From Hyphomonadaceae bacterium JAD_PAG50586_4 (GTDB taxonomy: Bacteria > Pseudomonadota > Alphaproteobacteria > Caulobacterales > Aquidulcibacteraceae), in assembly GCA_023242925.1 (NCBI GenBank), contig CP096134.1:2189501-2253500 (forward strand): 64,000 bases of DNA. The letters are read 5' to 3'. This document shows, in pieces, positions 19,167 to 31,118 of the stretch. The notes under the pieces were generated by a model. The model was not told the origin of the DNA, ran no database searches, and was given only the letters and a program-made list of their open reading frames with translations. Position 1 is the first letter of the stretch; each line of letters begins with the position of its first letter. A program made the translations under genes and the position numbers.

Positions 19167-21058
19167 CAGCGCGCCCCCACAGGCGTGGGTTTAGGCGCGG
19201 TGGCGGCCTGGATCTTGGCGACAACCGATTGACGCGGTCCATATTCCACAAGGCGGCCATCGCGCATCACCAACAGCTTGTCGACGATGCTGATAATGCC
19301 CGCCCGATGCGCCACCACAATGACAACCCCGCCACGCGCACGCACGCCCTGGATTGCGGCCGCGAGCGCAGCCTCACCCTCCTGGTCCAAGTGCGAGTTC
19401 GGTTCATCCAAGACGAGCAGGCAAGGATCGTTGAAGAGTGCGCGCGCGAGCGCGATGCGTTGGGCCTGGCCTGGCGATATGCCCGATCCGGACGGGCCCA
19501 GTTCAGTCTCGTAGCCACGCGGCAAACGCAGGATCAGGTCATGGGCGCCAGCTTGAATGGCCGCCGCCACCACCGATTTACCAATTGCCTCGTTGTTCTC
19601 GTCGGTCCTCGGCGCAAAGGAGGCGATGTTGTCGGCGATTGTGCCGTCGAACAATTCGATGCGTTGGGGCAGATAGCCGATGTGGCTGGCGAGCGCCTCC
19701 TCCTCCCAATCACCATAGCGCGCACCGTCCAGGCGCACCGCACCCATCCTTGGCGTGGCCGCGTTGGCAAGCACGCGCGCCAACGCCGTCTTGCCTGCGC
19801 CGCTAGGACCAATCACGCCGACAACGTCGCCGGGTTCAACCTGGAATGACACACCTTGAATGGCCATGGTGCGCCCGTCGGGTGCAGTGGCTGAAATTTG
19901 CTCTACGTCCAGTTTGCCTTGCGGAAGAGGCAAAGGCGTCCGTTCGATCGGCGTTGGCAGACCAGAAAACAATTTGCGCAGCGCAAGATAAGATGTGTGC
20001 GCCATACCCAATTGGCGCCATCCGCCAACGATCTGCTCCACTGGCGCAAACGCACGCGCTGTCAAAATCGTGGCCGCGATAATAGCGCCTGGGGAAATTT
20101 CGCGCTGAACCGCAAGGAAGGCGCCAAGCCCCAACGCCGCAGATTGCAGCAACATCCGCGTGGCCTTGGTGATCGACGAATAGCCCGCGCCCGTGATCGC
20201 CACGTCAGTCTGGGCGCCGACAAAATCCGCACGCGCCTTTGCGCGCCGACGCCTGAACCGGGTGTTGGCGCCGAGCGCATGGATCGTCTCGGCCGCGCCC
20301 AGATCAGACTCGCTCGCTGAATAGAAGCGCGCCGCCAAGCCTGACAGGCGCGAGATAGAGTCGCGAGAACTGCGCTCGTTGGCGAGGGCGAGCAGCATGA
20401 TGATCACCGCACCCACTATCGCCAGCACGCCAATCCAGAAATGGATCACAAAGCAAATAAGGATAAAAAGCGGCGTCCACGGCAGATCCAACAAGCCCGC
20501 CGCAGCCGGGCTGGTGATGCCGGTGCGCAAATTATCAAGATCGCGGCTTGACGCCTCTGGTTGGCCGCCCGCGCGCCGCGCCCGCATCCCGGCTTCGATC
20601 ACAATATCCGCCGCCAGGCGCTCCACGCGAACCGAAGCGCGCGCCAAAAGTCTTGAACGGATCGAGTCCAAAAGCGCCAGAACGGACAGACTTACCAACA
20701 GCACCACACTCAGCAGCACGAGCGTCAGTACGCCGCTGGTCGGGATCACCCGATCATAGACTTGCAGCATGTAGAGCGATGGCGCGAGATAAAGCAGATT
20801 GATCGCGGCGCTAAAGCCTAAGATCAGCATCACATGGGTGCGCAAGTTCTGCGGCCCGCGGCTCACCAAGTGTGCTGGCGAGAACGCGTCGAGGTCCTCG
20901 GGCGGAAGATTGAAATAGCGATCGAGCGCCGCGCGCGCTTTTCCAACTCTGTCGCGCACGCCCATAACGGCGTCAGCAAAGCGCCAGCTGCGGATATCAG
21001 TCCACAGCTTCGCCACAGAAAATCTCGGAAATCTTATGCCCAGCCCGGCCACAGACAC
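19166..21058 (-). CDS. Type I secretion ABC transporter, permease-ATPase fusion (PrtD/AprD type)
   Basis: 630 residues from a GTG at 21058. An N-terminal six-helix export domain (ILGFSAAINLLYLAPSLYML, VLLSVVLLVSLSVLALLDS) without a C39 peptidase domain is followed by an ATPase with Walker A GPSGAGKT, signature GISPGQAQRIALARAL and Walker B CLLVLDEPNSHLD. The PrtD type exports RTX proteins via an uncleaved C-terminal signal. The gene follows the giant RTX peroxidase on the same strand with 124 bases between, so that protein is the obvious substrate (inference). Confidence 0.92.
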   Translation of the reverse strand: MSVAGLGIRFPRFSVAKLWTDIRSWRFADAVMGVRDRVGKARAALDRYFNLPPEDLDAFSPAHLVSRGPQNLRTHVMLILGFSAAINLLYLAPSLYMLQVYDRVIPTSGVLTLVLLSVVLLVSLSVLALLDSIRSRLLARASVRVERLAADIVIEAGMRARRAGGQPEASSRDLDNLRTGITSPAAAGLLDLPWTPLFILICFVIHFWIGVLAIVGAVIIMLLALANERSSRDSISRLSGLAARFYSASESDLGAAETIHALGANTRFRRRRAKARADFVGAQTDVAITGAGYSSITKATRMLLQSAALGLGAFLAVQREISPGAIIAATILTARAFAPVEQIVGGWRQLGMAHTSYLALRKLFSGLPTPIERTPLPLPQGKLDVEQISATAPDGRTMAIQGVSFQVEPGDVVGVIGPSGAGKTALARVLANAATPRMGAVRLDGARYGDWEEEALASHIGYLPQRIELFDGTIADNIASFAPRTDENNEAIGKSVVAAAIQAGAHDLILRLPRGYETELGPSGSGISPGQAQRIALARALFNDPCLLVLDEPNSHLDQEGEAALAAAIQGVRARGGVVIVVAHRAGIISIVDKLLVMRDGRLVEYGPRQSVVAKIQAATAPKPTPVGAR

Positions 21059-21146
21059 ACTCTCGCACTACGACAAGAACCCTTGCGTACCGGTTCCCTC
21101 CGCGACAGTCGTTTCTCCTAACGGCATAATGCACACACCAGTTGGG

Positions 21147-21174
21147 CGCGGTCGCTCGACTTCGAGCGACCGCG
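21147..21174. terminator. Strong hairpin between peroxidase and transporter genes
   Basis: CGCGGTCGCTCGA, CT, TCGAGCGACCGCG: a perfect 13-bp stem with a 2-base centre, 9 bases past the peroxidase stop and about 90 bases before the transporter start. No U-tract follows, so it may act as an RNA 3'-end stabiliser, a rho-type terminator or an attenuator that sets the ratio of substrate to exporter. A dyad-symmetric protein site is another option. Confidence 0.6.
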
Positions 21175-21182
21175 TTAACTGA

Positions 21183-24100
21183 TCACGGCGCCAACAAGAA
21201 ATCCGCCGCCGTAATGGTGGCAGCACTCTCGCCAAGCAGGGTGATGGTTTGCCCGTTAATGGTAACCAGCACATTGGCGCCTTGCTGCACGATCGCCACC
21301 GAGGCGGCGAAGTTCGCAGCGCTGACGCCAAGGCCGCTGATGTCCAGCAAGTCCTGACCGCCGGCTGGATTTTCGTCGAAGCCGCTGATGGTGTCAGCCC
21401 CGAACGCACCGCTGAACACGAACGTATCGCTGCCAGCGCCGCCGTTCATGGCATCATCGCCCAACCCGCCGATCAGCGTGTCGGCGCCGCCACCGCCATT
21501 CAGCACATCGTTGCCGCCTGCGCCGTTCAGGATATCGGCCCCACCCGCGCCATCAAGATCGTTGGCGTTGGCGTCGCCGATGAGCGTGTCGGCGCCGCCG
21601 GCGCCGGTTACGTTCTCGATGCCAGCGATGGCGCTGAACCCGGATGCGGCGCCCGCTCCAAGGTCAACACTCACGCCATTGGCGCCGGGCGTGCCCGTGT
21701 AATCGAGCCGGTCGGCGCCTCCGAGCAGGTCAGCATTGACCGCCTCAATGTTGATCAGCGCCGTGCCGTTGACGTTGGTGAGACGGGCGCCATTCCACAC
21801 CGCCGTCAGCGTGTTCGCTCCCGTCGTGCCATTGATGCGCAACGTGTCGGTGTCGGCGCCGCCATCGTACGAAGTATCAACGCCATCGCCGAAATTGTAG
21901 ATGATGAGGTCGTTGCCGGCCCCGCCATTGACGACGTCGCCATTGCCGGCGCCGCCAGACAATGTGTCGTTGCCAGCACCACCATTGATGACGTCCGCTG
22001 AATCGCCACCGTCAATGATGTTGGCGTTGGCGTCTCCAGTGATGTTGTCGGCTCCAAACGATCCAATGACGCCCTCAACGCCCGCCAGTGAATCCGTTCC
22101 GGTTTGAGCGCTCGCCGCCGAACCCGTTGAAAGGTTGATCACCGCGTTCGCCGTCGTATTGGCGAGGCTGTAGAAGTCGACCCCCAGACCACCGATATAA
22201 GCGTCGTTGCCGTCGCCTACGGTTGCGACGAAAACATCGTCGCCTGCCGCACCATCGATCGTATCTGCCCCAGCAAGGCCCGTCAGGACGTTCGCGCCGC
22301 CGCTGCCGACGATGGTGTCGCCGCCCAGGCCGGCCGTAACATTCTCGATGCTGGTAATGCTCGTAAAGCCCGACGCCACTCCCGTACTGAGGTTCACCGC
22401 CACAGCCACCGCCGCAAGCGTCGTCGCATAGTTCAAGGTGTCGCTGCCGCCCAACAGATTGGCGTTGACGACCTCCACATTGGTGACATTGCCGTCCTCA
22501 ACACTGACGAGACGCGCGCCGTTGAAGCGCACATCCAGCACATCGTCGCCACTCGTGCCGGTGAGCGCCAGCGTGTCGTTACCGGCCCCCCGTTCACGGT
22601 GTCGGCGCCGTCGCCGATCGTGTATTGGATGAGGTCGTCGCCGCCGCCGCCATTGATGTTGTCGTTGCCAGCGCCGCCATTCAGCGTGTCGTTGTCGGCG
22701 TCGCCGTTCAGCGCATCAACGCCCGCTTCGCCCAAGAGGACGTCAGCGCCTGCGCCGCCATTCAGAATGTCGCCGCCTGCCCCGCCTTCCAACACATCCG
22801 CACCGCCCGCGCCGTTCAGCGTATCCGCGCCATTGAGGCCCATGATGCGATCTGAGAACGCTGTGCCGGTGATGATGTTGGCCGCGTTGGTGCCGGTGAT
22901 GAAATCGCCAACCGGATCGGTCGCTGCGGAGGTCACCGTTTCATTGGTGCCAAAATCGTCGGTGTAGGTGACGATCGCCCGCAGCGGACGCCCGATCTGT
23001 GCGGCCGCCACAATGAATTGCTGCAGGTTGGCGCCGGCAATGTTTTGCCACGTGCCATTGCCCAATTGCTGTTGCCACTGGAACGCAAACACTGCGCCGT
23101 CGGTGCCGTCAGGGTCGAAGAACGCCACGTTGGCCGTCAGCACATCGCCTTCGGTCGGCGTCGTGTCGCTGACCACGAGGGCGCCAATCGGCGCATCGTT
23201 GATTGGCGTCACCGAAGCTGTGGGCGCAGAGAACGCCGTTTCGAGCACGCCCCTCTGGTCAATGTAGTTGAAGCGAACGCGGATTTGCGCGCCGGCCTGC
23301 TCCTGCGTCAGCGTGAAAGTCGGGCCAGTTGCGGGAACCGGTCCTTCATTGGCGTTGGCGCCGCCAACCACCATGATGTCGGTCCAGACGCCATCGCCCG
23401 TGTCGGCTTGCCAGGTGATCGAGGTCAACCCGGTGATCAAGCCCCCGGTTGCGACGTTATCGGGATCGGTCACGGCTGAGACATCTGCTGTGAGCGTTTG
23501 GCCTTCTGCAGGTGTGGTGTCGTTGATCGTTGGCAGCCCCTCTGGGCCTTGGTTTTGGACATCACCAAGCTGGAGGATGGTGTCGTTGAATTGCAGGCGC
23601 TCGATGTTGCGCAGCATATCGAAGCCATCGATGCCCAGAGCGCCTGGAATGACAACTCCCGCGCCGTCGCGCGCCAGATGTAAGACCTGGATGAAGCCAT
23701 CTCCATTCTGGTCGCTGATGCCTTCGAACGTATCTTGGCCTTCGATGAAATAGTCGGCCCGGTTGTTGGTGAACACCGCGGTGTCCACATCCGGCGTCGC
23801 CGAATAGAGAATCTCCCGGATGATGCCGAGCTGGCCCGGCGTCAGTGTGCCGGCGAGCATTTCTGGCTGAAGCTCGCGCATGCTCGAAACGCGTTCGTTT
23901 GCGTCGTCGAAGTCGCCATCGTTGTTGCGGTCCACGCCGATCGCCACGTGCAGATAAGCGTCGCCATCGAGGACGTCGTTGCCGCCACGGCCTTCCATGA
24001 TGTCGGAGCCTGCGCCGCCAACAATAATGTTACCGCCGGTGAACGCGTCGTCCGCATCGCCAACGACGCCATTGGTCCCAGCGCCCAGGTCACCGAGGAA

Positions 24101-27100
24101 GGCGCCAAGGCCGCTGATACGCGCGACGCCTTCGGCGTTCAGCTCATGGCCAGTGAGCGACAATTCGATGCCCGCGAGCGGGTCGGCGGTCCGATCGTCA
24201 CCGCGAAGCACGTCATCGAGTTGCGATCCCGAGAGACCTTCCACCATATCGAAGCGATCAAGCGTAGCGCCCGGATCGCTCGGCAAAGGCGGTTGGCCGA
24301 ACACGCAGATCTCGAAGTCCGCAGTGGCGCCGAAGGTCGTGTTGTTTTGATAGCTGACCCAATCGAAGCCAATGAAGCCTTCCATCCGGTCGGTGCCCAT
24401 GCCGGACACCATGATGTCGTCGCCGCCGAATGAGTCGAAATCGTTCGGTGCGCCCCCGCCAATGAGAACGTCGTGGCCGCCATTGACGTCTTCGCCGGCG
24501 AAGTTGAGAGCCGAGCCGTCGACGTCAGCGTTGTCGCCGGTCAGACCGCCGATGCCGAATGCCGACTCGACCCAGTCGTTGCCGAAACCGCCGACGAAAC
24601 CTTGGATCGTCCCTTCACCGGTAATGAAGTCATCTCCAAGACCGGCAAAGACTTCATCGCCTTCGCCGGTACCAAGGTTCACAAAGTCATTGCCGCGCCC
24701 GGCGATGACAAGATCGAGGCCGTCGCCCGCGTGAATGACGTCGTTGCCGTCGCCGCCCTTGATGTTACCGTCAAAAGCGGAATCGGTGATGATGTCATTG
24801 CCGTCGCCGCCGTTGAGAATGTCAAAGCCGCCGCCGCCTTCGATGCGGTCGTCGCCACCGTCGCCCCAGGCGGTGTCGTCGCCGATGCCGCCAATCAGGA
24901 TGTCATTGTTGTCGGTGCCGCCGAGCACAACGTGACCGCCGCCATTGTAGCGCAGGTAGTTGCTGTCAGGCCCGGCGGTTGCCGGATTATTGCGTGAGAC
25001 GAGCGGTGTGAAGATGTTGTTGGGCTCGCCCTCGTCCGCCCAGGTCGGATCCGCATTTTCGTTGGGCCCAAGGCCCGTATGCTGAAGCGATTGATCGACC
25101 TCCAGCGTCCAATCCGGTGTCGCGAACACATCGCCCGGCAGGTGCTTCAGGTCGGTATTGCGCATGATCAGGGAGGCAAACGAATTGCCTTCCAGTTCGG
25201 ACAGGAAATTCAGACCGGAGAAACGGGCCAGATAGTAGAAACGGTCGCCGTTTTGCAGCATCTCCATCTGCGTCTCGAACACGAACGCGAACGTCGAACC
25301 GAGCATGCTGCCAAACGGCGGCGGCATTTCGGCCAGACCGCCGATCCAAAGATCGACATCCTCCAGGCCGCCCAGCGACCCGCCGGCATAAGCGCCAGTT
25401 GCGTTCAAGAATTCCAACGCATCGGTCGGAGCTGCAATCACACGACCATCGCCCAGGACCTGATCGACGCCAGTGACGAGCGCCATGGCCGCAGCCCGGC
25501 GCCCCTCCATGGTGGTTTCGGCCGTGATCAGCGCATGGGTGCCGTAGGCGGCGATGAAATTGATCACGGACGCGGGGTGTTTCACGTTTTGCGCAAAGTC
25601 GATCCAACTCGTGTACGGCGTCAGCGCAGAATCGCTCGTCATCGCATAGATTTGACGCCGCGCTTCATTCAGACCCGGAATACCCGCGTCGCGCCCGCGC
25701 GCCAGATTGAGCGCGGCCAAGTCAAGCGGAAGACCTACCAGATTGTTGCGCAGCGCCTCGGTGATGAATTCGTCGATCGCGTTGCCTGACTGACGCGTCA
25801 TGCCGCGAATGACGGCGGCCGACGCCTCAGCGGCGTCCACGCCGCTGGCGACGAATTCCATCGGGTTGAGGAATGCAGCAATCAAGCCGATCTGCTGGGC
25901 ATCTCCACCGACTTCGCCGCCGGCGCCAATGATATTGAAGTTCTCATCAAACCGGTCGACCGTTTCGGTCAGCATCGAGTGGCCGAAGCGATAAACGACG
26001 TGGGCAAACTCGGCGAAGATCGCCGGGTTGATCGTCATGTCAACGTTGATGAAGATGTCGATGCCCGGATGGACCTTACGGGCGAATTCTTCGAACACGA
26101 GATGCTGATATTGCATCTCGGTGAAGACCCGCGCCGCCTGGAACACGCGCTCACCGTTGAACTCCTCCTCACTGATGCCGTCCAGGATGCGTGCGTCAAA
26201 CGCAGCATCCGTTTCACCCGGCAAGCGAGACACCCAGCCGCGCACAAAATCGGAGATGCCGTCGCTTGCGAGGACAGCACGCACTTCGTCATGGATCGCT
26301 CCAACAAGACGATTGTGCTCGGCGTGGAAAATGGTGTGAACCGCAGTCAAGCCGATGTTTTCGTTGCCGCGGCCGTCGCCGGTGATGAAGTGCGCTTCGA
26401 GCAATTCATCGTCGTACGTGCCAGCGATCCCGTCATTGTTGCCGATGAGGTCGTCTGCGTCGGCAGTCTGATTGACGCGCGGCGTCGCTGGATTGCCGTC
26501 GTGGTCGAACACGCCCGGCGCTGCGCCATGGGCGATATCATCAAGGAAAGCGTGATTGATGCGTACAACCGAGCCCGTCGTGATCGAAGAGCCAGCAGCC
26601 GCCAGCGCCGCAGAGATCGCGGCGGGATCGTTGATATCCAACCCGCCGGCCACGCCCTCAACGTAGACGATGCTATCGTCGGCCGTGCCGGAAATGCCGT
26701 CGGCGCCGTTGCCGACGCGCACGCCAATTTGAACATAGCCGTTGGCGCCGGGAATGAATCGCCCATAGGCGTCGGTCAGCACCAGCGGAATGTTCAACAC
26801 GTCATGGTCGCTGAACAGAACGCCGAGGAGGTCACGCGCCTGGTTCTTAATGTCGCCCCACGTGGCGAGACCACCATGCGCGCCATCGAGAAAGGCGCCG
26901 GTCGAGACCGCGTCGCCATCGTTATCTAAGCGATACTCGCGCAGGAACACCTGGTGCGCGGGGTGCGACGTGTAAGTTTGGTTTTGATCGATGAATGGCG
27001 TGGTCTGGTTGTTGTGCTCGCGAATGTCGTCGGCAGTGCCCAAGATGCCGTCTGGACCGCGGCCATTGGTGGCGCGCGTTAGCGTCATAAAGTTCGGGCT

Positions 27101-30100
27101 GTCATCGGCCGTATTGGCAAGGCCGTCGGCGCCGAAACCATCGTCGCCGCTTACAACGCCATCGGCGCCGAAATCATAGAGCGGATCGTCCGGCATCAAA
27201 GGCATGAACACCGTGCCCGAGCCGCCCTTGTTCACAAGATCGAGGCCGTGGTCGAAGAACTGACCAAAGAGCGTAAACCAGCTGTTGAACGGCGCTGATA
27301 GGCCTTCGTCGGGCGCAATATTGGGGATGAAGAACACGTCGCGGTCGTCGCCGGTGCCAAACACGCCATCCAGACCCGGGCTTTGCACGATCGGCGCGCC
27401 GTCAAGCGCGGCATCGAGGGCTGCCTGCGCGGCCACGACAGCCGCGCTGGCGTCCGCCGCCTCGGCCGCCGCCGCATTGTAGGCGGCTTGTGCGCTCGCC
27501 GCCGCCGCCGCCGCCGCCGCCGCGTCGGCGCCAAGCGCCGCCGCATTGGTCGCGCTGGTATTTGCCAGCGTCAGCAAAGCGTCTGCTTGTGCGTGCGCTT
27601 GCGCTGCGGCTGCGACGGCCGCATCGTAGGCCGCCTGCGCCGCATCGATCGTTGCTTGGGGAATATCGGCGTTCTGCAGCGCCGTCAGTGCGTCCAGCGC
27701 AATCTGCTCAGCGCTCGCCGCAGCCGTCGCTTGGCTTTGAGCTTCTGTCGCCGCATTCGCATCCGCCGCGGCTTGCACCGCCGCCGCCGCAGCAGCCGCT
27801 TGCGCATCCGCATTCGCAGTATTGGCGGCATCGAGCTCGGCTGTCAGTGTCACGATCAGCGCGTTCGCCGCGTCCAGTTCGGCCTGCGCGTTTGAGAGCG
27901 CCACGCCTGCGTCAGTCTCGGCCTGCGCAGCCACAGCCGCCGCAGCGTTCGCCGCGTCCGCCGATACTTGCGCTGCTGTCGCGTCAGCCTGCGCCGTCGC
28001 TTGCGTCGCGGCCGCAACGGCCGCCACGCCAGCAGCGTCGGCCGAAGCTTGTGCTGCATCCAAGGCTGCGATGTCTGCAAGATCGGACGCCGCTACAGCG
28101 GCGTCCAAGTCGGTTTGGAGTTGATCGCGCAGAGCCGTCGCTGCATCGATCTCTTCCTGGGTCGCGCCGCCGCCCAGCAAAGCATCAAGTGCTGCCTGCG
28201 CCTGGTCACGCGCTGTCAGGGCCGTCGTTTCCGCAAGCGCTGCATCGCTGGCCGCCTGCGCCGCCGACGCCGACGCCGAGGCTGCCGCCGCCGCATCGGT
28301 GTTCGCCAGAGTCAACGCCGCGTCCGCAGCCGCCAGCACCGACAAAGCGGTCACAAGATTGGCATTCGCGGTCGTAGCCGTCGCATCTGCGGCGAGACGG
28401 TCGGATGTCGCCGCGCTCAGCGCAGTATTGGCTGCGTCAAGTTCGGCTGTCGCCGTCAAGACCAGTGCGTTGGCCGCATCCAGATCAGCTTGGGCGCTGG
28501 CAAGCGCCACGCTTGCGTCCGTCTCAGCCTGTGCTGCCGCTGCCGCCGCAGCGGCCGCGGCGTCAGCTGCCGTTTGCGCTGCGCTGGCATCCGCCTGCGC
28601 AGTCGCTTGCGTCGCGGCCGCGACGGCCGCCACGCCAGCAGCGTCGGCCGAAGCTTGTGCTGCATCCAAGGCTGCGATGTCTGCAAGATCGGACGCCGCT
28701 ACAGCGGCGTCCAAGTCGGTTTGGAGTTGATCGCGCAGAGCCGTCGCTGCATCGATCTCTTCCTGGGTCGCGCCGCCGTCCAGCAAAGCATCAAGTGCTG
28801 CCTGCGCCTGGTCACGCGCTGTCAGGGCCGACGCTTCCGCAAGCGCTGCGTCACTGGCCGCCTGCGCCGCCGACGCCGACGCCGAGGCTGCCGCCGCCGC
28901 ATCGGTGTTCGCCAGAGTCAACGCCGCGTCCGCAGCCGCCAGCACCGACAAAGCGGTCACAAGATTGGCATTCGCGGTCGTAGCCGTCGCATCTGCGGCG
29001 AGACGGTCGGATGTCGCCGCGCTCAGCGCAGTATTGGCTGCGTCAAGTTCGGCTGTCGCCGTCAAGACCAGTGCGTTGGCCGCATCCAGATCAGCTTGGG
29101 CGCTGGCAAGCGCCACGCTTGCGTCCGTCTCAGCCTGTGCTGCCGCTGCCGCCGCAGCGTTCGCGGCGTCAGCTGCCGTTTGCGCTGCGCTGGCATCCGC
29201 CTGCGCCGTCGCTTGCGTCGCGGCCGCGACGGCCGCCACGCCAGCAGCGTCGGCCGAAGCTTGTGCTGCATCCAAGGCTGCGATGTCTGCAAGATCGGAC
29301 GCCGCTACAGCGGCGTCCAAGTCGGTTTGGAGTTGATCGCGCAGAGCCGTCGCTGCATCGATCTCTTCCTGGGTCGCGCCGCCGTCCAGCAAAGCATCAA
29401 GTGCTGCCTGCGCCTGGTCACGCGCTGTCAGGGCCGACGCTTCCGCAAGCGCTGCGTCACTGGCCGCCTGCGCCGCCGACGCCGACGCCGAGGCTGCCGC
29501 CGCCGCATCGGTGTTCGCCAGAGTCAACGCCGCGTCCGCAGCCGCCAGCACCGACAAAGCTGTCACAAGATTGGCGTTGGCGCTCGCCGCTGCTCCATCC
29601 GCTGCAAGGCGATTTGAGGTGGCGGCATTGAGCACCGCATTGGCTGCGTCAACATTGTCCTGGGCTGACGCCGCAGCCGTCACGGCGTTATCAAGCGCCG
29701 CTTGTGCGGCTGTCACTGCATCCCCAGCCACACTTGCGGCGGTTGCCGTGCTGACTGCATTGGCCTGCGACGTCGCCGCGGTCGCTGCGGCCGCTGTAGC
29801 GGCGGCCTCCGCCGCGTCGGCGGCGGCCACCGCGTCATCATAGGCGGCTTGCGCCGCCGCAATTGCTGCAGGCGACACATCCGCATTCAAGAGCGCAGTT
29901 AAACTTGCAAGCGCTGACGCAGCATTGGCGTCGGCGGTATCGGCTGCGGTCTGAGCATTCGCCGCCGCCAATGCGTCCGCATCGGCTTGCGTCTGGGCGT
30001 TTGCCGCCGTCGCCGCAGCCGATGCAGCCAGCGCGTTGGCCGCCGTCAAAATCGCCAAAAGCGGCGCAATTTCCGCATTTTGTGAAGCCGCCAGCTCTTG

Positions 30101-30529
30101 GGCGTTCTCGAGCGCTTGCTGCAATGCCGGCACACTTTCGGCATTGGAGATCCCCACCGATTCAAGCGCCACAATAATTGCTGCTGGATTGTTCGGCGTC
30201 TGATCGACAATCAAATTGGAGATGAGGCGCAGCTGCGGATCGAAGACGAACCCGGTGGTTTGCAGATAGCTTGTCGCGGAACCGAGCGGTTGTCCTGGCA
30301 GTCCCGGCAGCGTCACAACGCTCGCGTTACGCCAAACCGGATTGAGCAAGCGCGGAAAATTCTGATCAGCAGAACCCCATGCTTCTTGCCCTGGTATAAT
30401 GTGATTGTTCGTGCCGTTTACGGTGCGAAGACCCCATGGGTGAAAAGCGGTGGGAGGCAGCCCGCCGCTTTCAGCGAGAATGATCTGATCAAGAATGAAC
30501 TGAAGATCAGTACGGAAAAGCTGAACCAT
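21183..30529 (-). CDS. Giant RTX-type secreted animal-haem-peroxidase (one frameshift)
   Basis: About 3,115 residues after adding one base at CCCCCC (22586-22591). Domains: N-terminal head (about 1-150; GLRTVNGTNNHIIPGQE); an Ala-rich helical region (about 150-1040) containing 202-residue near-identical repeats; an animal-type haem peroxidase domain (about 1046-1650) with distal His1094 (FGQFFDHGLDLV), proximal His near 1516 (YRFGHSMLTE) and LNLARGRDAGIPGLNE; RTX calcium repeats (about 1870-1990, 2165-2195); two Ig-like modules (about 2320-2530); and a long RTX block to the C-terminus (about 2540-3115), ending in a typical type I secretion signal region. The head and peroxidase match the bacterial peroxicin-like family, in which they are normally contiguous; the Ala-rich block appears inserted between them. 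No N-terminal signal peptide, as expected for a type I substrate. The exporter genes lie directly downstream. Confidence 0.88.
27985..29576. repeat. Tandem 606-bp repeats inside the peroxidase gene
   Basis: A 606-base unit (202 codons) occurs about 2.6 times in near-perfect tandem: the same 10-mer GCGTCGGCCG recurs at 28035, 28641 and 29247. Units differ by few bases, with weaker relatives on both flanks. The encoded peptide is an Ala/Asp/Gln-rich helix (e.g. TARDQAQAALDALL, ALRDQLQTDLDAAVAA). The unit is in frame, so copy number can change without breaking the gene. The near-identity implies recent duplication or homogenisation, and makes the true copy number uncertain in a draft assembly. 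Confidence 0.9.
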
Positions 30530-30741
30530 GTGTACGCCCCGAAAACTCGCCGCCCCGCACGAAGATCGCGCGCGTTATGTTTAACGTTGCGCTTTTGGGC
30601 GATGGCACTCAAACGCAGGAGCGTGGATGGCGATCTTACGCATTACACTCGCGCCATGCGCGAGGGTGTTTACGCGTTGCGCCGCTTATTCCCGCATGTT
30701 GTACGATTTGTCGAGTTTGTACAAATGCGCAAACGCGCTTA

Positions 30742-30764
30742 GCGTCGCGTTTTTCACGCGACGC
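30742..30764. terminator. 9-bp hairpin upstream of the peroxidase
   Basis: GCGTCGCGT-TTTTC-ACGCGACGC is a perfect 9-bp stem. On the minus strand the loop reads GAAAA. It sits 25 bases past the stop of the small membrane-protein candidate (30789) and about 215 bases before the peroxidase start, so it may end that upstream transcript or lie in the peroxidase leader. No U-tract. The rest of 30530-30741 shows no gene that I can support. Confidence 0.45.
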
Positions 30765-30788
30765 AGACACGCTCACACGCGTCAGAGT

Positions 30789-30970
30789 TCAGCTCAAAAA
30801 GAAAACCAGGATGAGGGCGCTGAAAGCGATCGCTGTGGTCAACCACAACCGACCCGGCGCCTTTGCTTCATCTAGCCACGACCCCGTCTGAACCACCGGG
30901 GGTCGTTGCTCCCCGCCCTTTGGACGGAGAGATCTGGTTTTCTGGAGGTAGCGCGCCGACGCATGTGCAT
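30789..30970 (-). CDS. Candidate small tail-anchored membrane protein (one frameshift)
   Basis: If one C is added to the CCCCC run near 30898, an ORF of 60 residues appears: it starts MHMRRRATSRKPDLSVQ, continues PPVVQTGSWLDEAKAPG and ends in a membrane helix (LWLTTAIAFSALILVFFLS). Without the correction only the last 35 residues from a GTG are open. The same type of missing homopolymer base affects known genes in this window, which is why I accept the repair tentatively. I do not recognise a family. It lies between the sensor kinase and the peroxidase, all on the minus strand. Confidence 0.4.
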
Positions 30971-31118
30971 GCGTTTGCGTTTGCTGTTGGCCGGCCGCGC
31001 CCGAGACTTTCGACGTCGATATTGTATGATCGAACGACGCGCCGACATGTCCACCCCCGACGATGCGCGAGTCGTTTCACTCGCTTGCACCATCGGGAAC
31101 AACGGTAGCGGAGGGCCA

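Noticed and set aside
27985..29576. CRISPR array or mobile element as explanation of the tandem repeats
   Set aside because: Units are 606 bases, directly abutting and in frame within a coding region; there are no short repeats with unique spacers, and no transposase or terminal inverted repeats.
27968..29617. 549-codon plus-strand ORF rich in Arg and Cys
   Set aside because: It mirrors the Ala-codon repeats of the peroxidase; the repeated RRRRGCRRR-type content is a by-product of GCC/GCG-rich DNA.
30418..30612. Small minus-strand ORF with a hydrophobic stretch overlapping the peroxidase start
   Set aside because: It lies out of frame over the conserved N-terminal head of the peroxidase and lacks a ribosome site.
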